This document shows, in pieces, positions 1 to 5,790 of a stretch of DNA of 7,540 nucleotides. The stretch comes from Micrococcales bacterium (GTDB lineage Bacteria > Actinomycetota > Actinomycetes > Actinomycetales > Dermatophilaceae), in assembly GCA_030452775.1 (NCBI GenBank), contig JAKDLQ010000113.1:1-7540 (forward strand). The letters are read 5' to 3'. Positions within the stretch are counted from its first letter, which is position 1; each line of letters starts with the position of its first letter. Under the pieces are notes generated by a model. It did no database searches and was not told the origin of the DNA. It saw only the letters and a program-made list of their open reading frames with translations. The position numbers and the translations under genes were made by a program.

Positions 1-146
1 GGCCGGCGGATGGCGGCGCGGGTGGCGCCCCGGGTGTCCACGACGGAGGCGCTGACGGAGGTGCTGATGGTGGCGCCGAGGGGCCGGCGGATGGCGGCGC
101 GGGTGGCGCCCCGGGTGTCCACGACGGAGGCGCTGATGGTGGCGCT
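1..146 (+). repeat. Two-copy 81-bp direct repeat with nested 12-bp repeats
   Basis: Bases 1-55 recur exactly at 82-136, an offset of 81 bp (27 codons). After that the copies differ by one 12-bp unit, so copy 1 has three of the 12-mers (42-77) and copy 2 has two (123-146) followed by a diverged third. The sequence is cut by the window edge, so more copies may lie upstream. The pattern fits expansion and contraction of an in-frame low-complexity coding tract. Confidence 0.9.
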
Positions 147-161
147 GACAGGGGGGCCTGA
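3..161 (+). CDS. 3' end of unidentified gene, Gly/Ala/Asp-rich repetitive tail (partial)
   Basis: This is the C-terminal 52 residues of a protein whose body lies left of the window. It reads as a low-complexity acidic tail of DGGA tetrapeptides and PADGGAGGAPGVHD blocks and stops at TGA 159-161. Two other frames are open here, but this one is favoured by the internal 12-bp repeats at 42-53, 54-65 and 66-77. Every base change between these units is synonymous in this frame, giving DGGA three times, whereas in the alternative forward frame they read TEAL, TEVL and MVAP. The repeat periods of 81 and 12 bp are multiples of three, which also suggests coding sequence. No domain, signal or function can be assigned from the tail alone. 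The stop is about 80 bases before the preferred start of the oxygenase gene. Confidence 0.55.
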   Translation, partial: PADGGAGGAPGVHDGGADGGADGGAEGPADGGAGGAPGVHDGGADGGADRGA

Positions 162-170
162 GCCCCGTAG

Positions 171-208
171 CGAGGGGGGCGGTGGATCGATCGGGCCCCC
201 GCCCCTCG
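171..208 (+). other. GC-rich inverted repeat between the upstream tail and the oxygenase gene
   Basis: Bases 171-177 (CGAGGGG) pair with 202-208 (CCCCTCG). An alternative 6-bp stem pairs 175-180 (GGGGGC) with 195-200 (GCCCCC). A separate short hairpin, GGGGC-CTGA-GCCCC, spans 153-166 over the preceding stop codon. There is no T-tract, so this could be an actinobacterial-style terminator, a translational control hairpin, or simply a by-product of base composition. It would lie over the alternative GTG start at 182. Confidence 0.35.
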
Positions 209-241
209 CAGGCTCCCGTCCCGTGGTCCGAGAATGAGCAG

Positions 242-1468
242 ATGATGACCGCAGGATACGATCCGGTCGCACGCGCGACCGGGCTCGACGTTGCCACCTT
301 CGCCGCGACGTACTGGGGCCGACAGCCACTTCTGCGTCGGGCCACTGACCTGCCGAGCGAGGGGTTCACGGACCTGCTCGACCTCGACGCCGTCGACGAA
401 CTGGTCTCACGACGCGGGCTGCGCACGCCCTTCCTGCGGATGGCCAAGGAGGGCGATGTCCTCGGGTCGGGCCGGTTCACCCGCGGCGGCGGCGCTGGCG
501 CGGAGATCAGCGACCAGGCGGCCGACGACAAGGTGCTGGCCGAGTTCGCGGCCGGGGCCACGCTTGTGCTGCAGGGGCTGCACCGGATGTGGCCGCCGGT
601 GATCGACTACGCCGCCGTTCTCGCCACGCAGCTCGGACACCCGGTCCAGGTCAACGCCTACATCACCCCCTCGCAGAACACCGGCTTTGCGCCGCACTAC
701 GACGTGCACGACGTGTTCGTGCTCCAGTTCGCCGGCCGAAAGCGCTGGCGGATCCACGAGCCGGTGCTCACCGCGCCGCTGCGCGACCAGCCCTGGGACG
801 CGCGTCGGGAAGCCGTCGCACAACGAGCGGCCGAGGAGCCGGTGCTCGATGTCGTCCTCGAGCCCGGGGACGCGCTCTACCTTCCCCGCGGTTATCTCCA
901 CGCCGCCAGCGCGCTGGGCGAGGTCTCCGGCCACCTCACTATCGGCGTCCAGCCGGTGACGCGTGCGTTCCTCGCCGAGCAGGTGCTGGGCGCGCTCAGC
1001 GACGACCCCGAGCTGCGCGTGTCACTACCGGCAGGCGCCGACCTCACCGATCCCGCGGTCCTCGAGAGCGAGCTCAAGGCAACGCGCACAGCGCTCCACA
1101 CCGCGATCGACCGGCTCTCCGACGAGCGGGTCGCCCGCGCGGTGAGCGGCCACCTCGAGCGCCGTACCCGGCCCGCTCCGATCTCGCCGCTTGCCCAACT
1201 CTCCGCCGCCGCAGCGCTCACCCCTTCGGATGTCGTCCGGCTGCGGGCGGGGTTGCGCTACAGCCTGACCCGCGACGGCGGCCAGTTCGCGTTGCGCGCG
1301 ATGGAGCGGACCACCACGGTCCCGGCCAGGCTCGAACCGGCGCTGACCCGGCTGCTCGGCGGCGACCCGGTGCGGCTCGCCGACCTGTCCGAGCTCGACG
1401 AAGCCGACGCCCTCACGCTCGTGCGTCGGCTGCTGCGCGAGGGCATCGTCGTTCCGGACCCGCGGTGA
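242..1468 (+). CDS. JmjC/cupin-fold 2-oxoglutarate oxygenase, ribosomal-oxygenase (ROX) type
   Basis: The product is a 408-residue predicted Fe(II)- and 2-oxoglutarate-dependent hydroxylase of the cytoplasm. An N-terminal TYWGRQPLL block precedes the JmjC core, with the sequence VNAYITPSQNTGFAPHYDVH. The metal triad is His152-x-Asp154 in HYD and His220 in LPRGYLHAA. GRKRW (about residues 165-169) carries the basic residue position often used to hold the co-substrate. The C-terminal part, ending in SELDEADALTLVRRLLREG, resembles the winged-helix module of ROX proteins. In that family, E. coli YcfD/RoxA hydroxylates an arginine of ribosomal protein L16, and the human members MINA53 and NO66 hydroxylate ribosomal histidines. 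The substrate here is unknown. I chose ATG 242 (ATG 245 is adjacent) because family proteins usually begin about 25 residues before the YWGR block. GTG 182, in the same frame, has a better GAGGGG ribosome site and would add 20 unconserved residues. The stop overlaps the next gene's start. Confidence 0.85.
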   Translation: MMTAGYDPVARATGLDVATFAATYWGRQPLLRRATDLPSEGFTDLLDLDAVDELVSRRGLRTPFLRMAKEGDVLGSGRFTRGGGAGAEISDQAADDKVLAEFAAGATLVLQGLHRMWPPVIDYAAVLATQLGHPVQVNAYITPSQNTGFAPHYDVHDVFVLQFAGRKRWRIHEPVLTAPLRDQPWDARREAVAQRAAEEPVLDVVLEPGDALYLPRGYLHAASALGEVSGHLTIGVQPVTRAFLAEQVLGALSDDPELRVSLPAGADLTDPAVLESELKATRTALHTAIDRLSDERVARAVSGHLERRTRPAPISPLAQLSAAAALTPSDVVRLRAGLRYSLTRDGGQFALRAMERTTTVPARLEPALTRLLGGDPVRLADLSELDEADALTLVRRLLREGIVVPDPR

Positions 1469-2418
1469 GCGCGCTCGGGCCGGCTCCGCGAGAGTCGGCC
1501 AGTCGTTGCGCGCTCCAGGCCGAGCTGCGAGGTGACCCGATGCTCGGTACCGCACCCCCGGCCCGAAGGATGCTGCTGATCGAGCAGCCCGGGCCGTGGG
1601 GGCCGCGTGCGTTGCTCGACGGCCGCGACGACGCCCGGGTGGCCGAGCAGGTCGACGTGCTCGCGGCAGCGGCCGGGCTCCGCGTGCAGGCGATCCGACA
1701 CCCCGGTCGGCACACGATCACGCCCGGACGCCGGTCGCTCGCGGTCGCCGACATCGCCTCGCGACACATCTCCCACTGGACCGTGTCCGACCTCCCGGAA
1801 CTCCTGCGCCAGCTCGCCTCGAGTGCAGATGACGATCCTGACGCGGCATACCGCAGGCTGCTCGCACAGCCCGCCGACGTCACCCGCGACCACGACCCGC
1901 TCTACCTGGTCTGCACCCACGGCCGGCACGACGCCTGCTGCGCCCTGCGCGGCAGGCCGCTGGTGCAGGCGCTGCACACGCTCCGGCCGGGCCGGGTGTG
2001 GGAGACGACTCATGTCGGTGGCGACAGGTTCGCAGCGAACCTCGTGGTGCTTCCCTATGGGGACATGTACGGACGCGTGCTGCCGTTGGCGGCGGACGAG
2101 CTGATCAGCCATGTCGACCGGGGCGAGGTCGTCGCGGGTCTGATGCGCGGGAGGCTCGGCCTGGCGCCGATCGCTCAAGCCGCCCTCGTCTTCGCCCACC
2201 TGCAACTCGGGGTGCCAGGGCGTGACGCGCTCCGCGTCCTCCGGGCTGATCGGGTCTCCGACGACCTCTCCCGGGTCACCCTCGACACACCCGACGGGGC
2301 GGTGGTGGTGGAGATCGCGATGTCGACCTCTCCTCCGGCACAACTGACCTGCCAGGGACCGGCTCACGCTCGGGCGCGGGTGTACCGAGGCGTGCGGATC
2401 ACCGTCCTGCAGGGATAG
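1465..2418 (+). CDS. Sucrase/ferredoxin-like (Apd1/Aim32-type) thioredoxin-fold [2Fe-2S] protein
   Basis: This 317-residue soluble protein matches the Suc_Fer-like family. The N-terminal block CALQAELRGDPMLGTAPPA is followed by LLIEQPGPWG (residues 38-46). The cluster motif CTHGRHDACCALRGRP (Cys150, Cys158, Cys159) and the block THVGGDRFAANLVVLPYGDMYGRV (182-205) then define the ferredoxin-like domain. In yeast Apd1 the [2Fe-2S] cluster is held by two cysteines nine residues apart and two histidines four apart. Cys150, Cys159 and His183 fit three of these positions, but the second histidine position is Asp187. The C-terminal third (about 210-317) has no motif I recognise. The GTG start lies in a 4-base GTGA overlap with the oxygenase stop, indicating cotranscription and probably translational coupling. 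A clear Shine-Dalgarno is missing at normal spacing (GAGGG lies about 21 bases upstream), which also fits coupling. The open frame extends upstream to 589, but that part is a shadow of the oxygenase gene. The electron-transfer partner is unknown. Confidence 0.85.
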   Translation: MSALGPAPRESASRCALQAELRGDPMLGTAPPARRMLLIEQPGPWGPRALLDGRDDARVAEQVDVLAAAAGLRVQAIRHPGRHTITPGRRSLAVADIASRHISHWTVSDLPELLRQLASSADDDPDAAYRRLLAQPADVTRDHDPLYLVCTHGRHDACCALRGRPLVQALHTLRPGRVWETTHVGGDRFAANLVVLPYGDMYGRVLPLAADELISHVDRGEVVAGLMRGRLGLAPIAQAALVFAHLQLGVPGRDALRVLRADRVSDDLSRVTLDTPDGAVVVEIAMSTSPPAQLTCQGPAHARARVYRGVRITVLQG

Positions 2419-2448
2419 TCCAGGACATCAGCCGTTGAGAGCCGAGAT

Positions 2449-2477
2449 CCGCCCCTGATCGCGCGGTCCCGGGGCGG
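2449..2477 (+). terminator. Terminator-like hairpin after the oxygenase/ferredoxin-like pair
   Basis: CCGCCCC (2449-2455) pairs perfectly with GGGGCGG (2471-2477) around a 15-base loop, 31 bases after the TAG stop of the upstream gene. There is no T-run, as is common for candidate intrinsic terminators in high-GC actinobacteria. It lies between two same-strand units, so it probably separates the upstream pair from adnAB. The evidence is structural only. Confidence 0.45.
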
Positions 2478-2495
2478 TACGCACGCTGCTTGGTG

Positions 2496-2516
2496 TACGG
2501 CATACGGCATACGGCA
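2496..2516 (+). repeat. Triple tandem heptamer (TACGGCA) in the adnA upstream region
   Basis: Three perfect head-to-tail copies of TACGGCA occupy 2496-2516, with a fourth copy begun by T2517. They sit about 50-70 bases before the adnA start and just upstream of the promoter-like motif. The 7-bp period is not a helical repeat and the unit is not palindromic, so a regulator site is possible but not shown. Simple slippage is the alternative. Confidence 0.85.
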
Positions 2517-2536
2517 TGGGCCTTGGTAGAGGGGCA

Positions 2537-2566
2537 CTGTCGGCGCCGCATGATGGAATCGCAAGG
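2537..2566 (+). promoter_or_regulatory. Putative RecA-NDp/PafBC-type DNA-damage promoter giving a leaderless adnA mRNA
   Basis: The published LexA-independent DNA-damage promoter consensus of actinobacteria is TTGTCRGTG, 8 bases, then TAgNNT. Here CTGTCGGCG (2537-2545) matches seven of nine upstream positions. The spacer is exactly 8 bases, and TGGAAT (2554-2559) matches the -10 apart from G in place of the A. The normal distance from this -10 places +1 at G2566, the first base of the GTG start codon. That fits the lack of a usable ribosome site there and suggests a leaderless transcript. The -10 mismatch is at an important base, so this remains a prediction. Confidence 0.4.
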
Positions 2567-5500
2567 TGGTCATCCTCCGTCGTGCCCCCGCCGCACTCAC
2601 GGCACCGGTGCGTCTCGACCCGTCCCAGCGTCGCGCCCTCGAGTCGAGGGCCGAGGTGCTGCGGGTCCTCGGGGCGCCGGGGACCGGCAAGTCGAGGCTG
2701 GCGGTCGAGATCGTCGTCGACGCCGTCCAGCGAGGGGTGCGGGCGGACCACTGCCTCATGCTGACCGCGACCCGCTTCTCAGCCGCCAGACTGCGCCAGC
2801 AGGTCACGGCGCGGCTGGATGGGACCTCCAGTGAGGCGCTGGCCCGCACGTGGCAGGCATTCGGCTTCGGAGTGCTGCGCAGCGAGGCGGCCCTGCGGGG
2901 CGACCCGCCACCGCGACTGCTGAGCGGTCCGGAGCAGGACGTCATCCTGCGTGACCTGCTCGCCGGTCACGCCGCCGGTGACGCGCCCGGTCCGATGTGG
3001 CCCGCGTCGGTGCTCGAGGCGCTGGCCACGCGCGGCTTCCGCAGCGAGTTGCGCGACCTGCTCATGCGCGCCGTCGAACACGGGCAAGGACCGGACGACC
3101 TCGAGAATCTCGGCCGGGTGCACGAGCGGCCTGAGTGGGTGGCGGCTGCCCACGTGCTCCGAGAGTACGACGAGGTGACGTCCTTCTCCCGGCACGGCGC
3201 CTATGACCCGGCGTGGATCCTCACCGCGGCCGCCGACCGGCTCGAGGACGAGCCTGGAGCCCTTGACCGTCTGCATGAGCGGATCGAGCTCATCGTCGTC
3301 GATGACGCGCAGGAACTGACCTCGGCGGCGGCTCGCCTGCTGCACGTGGCAACGCGCGGTGGGCCGCGGGGGCGACCCCGCGTCGTGCTGCTCGGCGATC
3401 CGGACTCTGCGGTGCAGACGTTCCGCGGCGCGGACCCACGCTTTCTTGCCGACCGCTGGGAGGTCCTCGGCAAGCGGCGAGAGACGGTCATTCTCGAGGT
3501 GACCCACCGGCTGCCCGATGCCCTGATCGCCGTGGCGGGACGGGTGAACCGGCGGATCGGGTCCATCGGCGGCGGGCGACAGCGCCGGGTGTCGACGGCC
3601 GGACCCACGGCCGCGCCGACGGCAGTGTCAGCGCCCGAGCCAGTGCGGTCGGGCGGTGTCGACGCCGTCGAGGTGGCGCTACTGCGATCGGCGGCCCAGG
3701 AGACGAGCCACATCGCCTCGGTGCTGCGCCGGGCCCACCTCATCGAGGGCATCCCATGGAGCGACATGGCCGTCATCGTCCGCGCGTCAGGTCGCGCCGA
3801 TAGCCTGCGGCGGCAGTTGTCCCACTCCGGGGTCCCGGTACAGGCCGGCGCCGCTGAGGCCCCGGTCCGGGACGAGAGCGCGGTGCGCCCGCTGCTGGCG
3901 GTCCTGGAGGAATGCACTCGGATCGTGCGGGCGGCGAGCCACGGCGAGGCGCACGACATCGACCCGATGCGAGCCGCCGACCTCATCGTCTCGCCGCTCG
4001 GAGGCTCCGACACGGTCGGTCTGCGGCGCCTGCGCCGGGTGCTGCGCCAGGAAGAGCTGGCTGCGGGCGGAGGGCGCTCGAGCGATGTGTTGCTGGCCGA
4101 GCTGCTGCAGCAGCCAGCCCGGGCCCGACTGCTCGGGACGGTGGCCTCTTCGGCTGCGCGGGTTGCTGCCTCGATTGCGGCCGGGGTGGCGGCCGCTCGG
4201 GTGACCGAGGGCGGGCGCTGGGCGTCGGGGGTCTCGGCCGAGTCGGTCCTCTGGGAGATCTGGCAGGGTGCCGGCGTCGCGCGGGGGTGGCGCCGCCAGG
4301 CCCTTTCCGGGGGGCCGGGGTCAGAGCGGGCCGATCAAGACCTCGATGCGGTGCTCGCGCTCTTCGACGCCGCAGGCGCCTTCGTCGACCGACTCCCGAC
4401 GGCCGGGCCCGACACGTTCCTCGAGCACGTGCTCGGCCAGGACGTGCCCGGCGACACGTTGCTCGTCGGCGCCCAGAGCGGCGACCGGGTGCAGCTGCTG
4501 ACCCCGCAGACGGCCGCTGGACGAGAGTGGCGGATCGTCGTGGTCGCGGGGGTGCAGGAGGGGGTCTGGCCCGACCTGCGACTGCGCGGCTCGGTCCTCG
4601 GGTCCGAGGATCTTGTCGACGTCGTGGCCGACCGGCCGCTCGGCTTCCGGGCCGCCCAGGCCGCGGTGCGTTACGACGAGACGCGCCTTTTCCACGTTGC
4701 GGTCACCCGCGCCACCGAGCGCCTGCTCGTCACTGCCGTCGGCAACGAGGACGAGCAACCATCCGTCTACCTCGACCTCGTCCAGCCACCCCAGGGGACC
4801 CGGATGGCCGACGAGGTACGGCCGCACACCGACGCCGAGCGGACCATGACCCTGACGGGTCTGGTCGGCCAGTTGCGTCGCGAGGTGGCCAGCGCGGACC
4901 CGGGCGTCGCCGGGCCGGCAACGGCGCTGCTCGCGCTCGCGGCTCGCTCGGGGGTTCGGGGAGCGGACCCCGCCTCGTGGTGGGCACTGCGCGAGGTGAC
5001 CAGCGATGGGCCCGTCCGGGCGCCTGACGAGGTGGTGATGGTGTCGCCGTCCAAGGTCGAGTACTTCGCCGAGTGTGGGCTGCGGTGGTTCCTGACCTCG
5101 GTCGGCGGCGAGGGTGTCTCGTCCGGCGCCGCCGCGGTCGGCACCTTCGTACACGACATCTGTGCCGAGTTGCCCGAGGCGCCGTTGGCCGACCTCGAGG
5201 CGGAGGTCGAGTCGCGCTGGGGGCGGCTCGGACTCACTCCGGGGTGGGTCACCGAGCGGACCCGGACGGAGGCCCACGAGATGGTGGCCCGGTTCGCCTC
5301 CTATCGCGACGCCGCCCGCGCGGACGGTTGGGAGGTCGTCGGGATCGAGACAGATTTCCGGGTGGCTGTGGGCCGGGCCGTGGTGCGCGGCCGGGTCGAC
5401 CGGATCGAGCGCTCCGGGGCCGGCGAACTGCGGATCATCGACCTCAAGACGGGCACGAGCAAGCCGACCAAGGCCGAGCTCGAGCAGCACGGGCAACTCG

Positions 5501-5790
5501 GCACGTATCAGGTCGCGATCGAGGAAGGGGGGTTCCCCGAAATCGGTGATCGTAGTGCCGGAGCCGCGCTCGTCTACATCGGCAAGGGCGGGCTCGCCGG
5601 CCTCAAGCCAGGAGTGCTCACTCAGGAGCCGTTGGCAGTCGCGGCGGACCCGACGTGGGCACGCCACCTGCTCGAGTCCACCGCAGAGGGGATGGGCGCC
5701 GCTGAGTTCACCGCCGCGCAAGGGAAATCCTGCAAAACCTGCCCGCTCAAGTCGTCCTGTCCGGTCCAGCCGGAGGGAGATGCACTGTGA
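2566..5790 (+). CDS. adnA: AdnA: helicase-nuclease subunit of the AdnAB double-strand-break resection complex
   Basis: This 1074-residue protein combines an SF1A (UvrD-like) motor and a C-terminal PD-(D/E)XK nuclease, the usual AdnA design and length. Motor motifs are Q21, Walker A GAPGTGKS (36-43), motif II VVDDAQE (244-250), motif III GDPDSAVQTFRGA (277-289), motif IV THR (R315), motif V TPQTAAGREW (646-655) and motif VI FHVAVTRA (709-716). Several are degenerate: motif II has Asp where UvrD-type motors have the catalytic Glu, motif III has Ser for Gln, and motif V lacks the usual HKxKG. This fits the weak AdnA motor described for mycobacteria. The nuclease keeps His863, Asp945, Asp959-Leu-Lys961 and Gln977/Tyr981. 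Cys837 with Cys1056-x2-Cys1059-x5-Cys1065 forms the Fe-S staple pattern of AddB-like nucleases. An Ala/Pro-rich linker occupies about 333-365. GTG 2566 is the only reasonable start because an in-frame stop lies at 2551. The stop overlaps the adnB start. Confidence 0.92.
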   Translation: MVILRRAPAALTAPVRLDPSQRRALESRAEVLRVLGAPGTGKSRLAVEIVVDAVQRGVRADHCLMLTATRFSAARLRQQVTARLDGTSSEALARTWQAFGFGVLRSEAALRGDPPPRLLSGPEQDVILRDLLAGHAAGDAPGPMWPASVLEALATRGFRSELRDLLMRAVEHGQGPDDLENLGRVHERPEWVAAAHVLREYDEVTSFSRHGAYDPAWILTAAADRLEDEPGALDRLHERIELIVVDDAQELTSAAARLLHVATRGGPRGRPRVVLLGDPDSAVQTFRGADPRFLADRWEVLGKRRETVILEVTHRLPDALIAVAGRVNRRIGSIGGGRQRRVSTAGPTAAPTAVSAPEPVRSGGVDAVEVALLRSAAQETSHIASVLRRAHLIEGIPWSDMAVIVRASGRADSLRRQLSHSGVPVQAGAAEAPVRDESAVRPLLAVLEECTRIVRAASHGEAHDIDPMRAADLIVSPLGGSDTVGLRRLRRVLRQEELAAGGGRSSDVLLAELLQQPARARLLGTVASSAARVAASIAAGVAAARVTEGGRWASGVSAESVLWEIWQGAGVARGWRRQALSGGPGSERADQDLDAVLALFDAAGAFVDRLPTAGPDTFLEHVLGQDVPGDTLLVGAQSGDRVQLLTPQTAAGREWRIVVVAGVQEGVWPDLRLRGSVLGSEDLVDVVADRPLGFRAAQAAVRYDETRLFHVAVTRATERLLVTAVGNEDEQPSVYLDLVQPPQGTRMADEVRPHTDAERTMTLTGLVGQLRREVASADPGVAGPATALLALAARSGVRGADPASWWALREVTSDGPVRAPDEVVMVSPSKVEYFAECGLRWFLTSVGGEGVSSGAAAVGTFVHDICAELPEAPLADLEAEVESRWGRLGLTPGWVTERTRTEAHEMVARFASYRDAARADGWEVVGIETDFRVAVGRAVVRGRVDRIERSGAGELRIIDLKTGTSKPTKAELEQHGQLGTYQVAIEEGGFPEIGDRSAGAALVYIGKGGLAGLKPGVLTQEPLAVAADPTWARHLLESTAEGMGAAEFTAAQGKSCKTCPLKSSCPVQPEGDAL
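5772..5777 (+). promoter_or_regulatory. Ribosome binding site for adnB
   Basis: GGAGGG inside the last codons of adnA lies 9-10 bases before the GTG at 5787. It supports that start over the internal ATG at 5892 and suits reinitiation after adnA translation. Confidence 0.65.

Noticed and set aside
1..146. CRISPR-like array
   Set aside because: There are only two copies, directly abutting with no unique spacers, and the units are in-frame coding repeats.
10..237. Forward open frame beginning MAARVAPRVSTTEAL
   Set aside because: It has high GC3, but repeat units vary non-synonymously in it and it overlaps the better supported DGGA frame and the oxygenase leader.
1..406. Reverse-strand Pro/Ala/Ser-rich frame (APPSAPPS type) across the repeat
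   Set aside because: It looks like a typical proline-rich linker, but it has no ATG, GTG or TTG start before its upstream in-frame stop at about 407-409 within the oxygenase gene.
589..1464. Upstream extension of the ferredoxin-like gene frame
   Set aside because: It is an Arg/Pro-rich shadow of the oxygenase gene. The GTG at 1465 gives the family-typical N-terminus and a stop/start overlap.
2419..2565. LexA (SOS) box upstream of adnA
   Set aside because: I searched for the actinobacterial TCGAAC-N4-GTTCGA palindrome and saw no acceptable match.
2490..2834. Forward open frame starting in the heptamer region
   Set aside because: It runs out of frame into the conserved AdnA N-terminus, including Walker A, and encodes an Arg-rich shadow.
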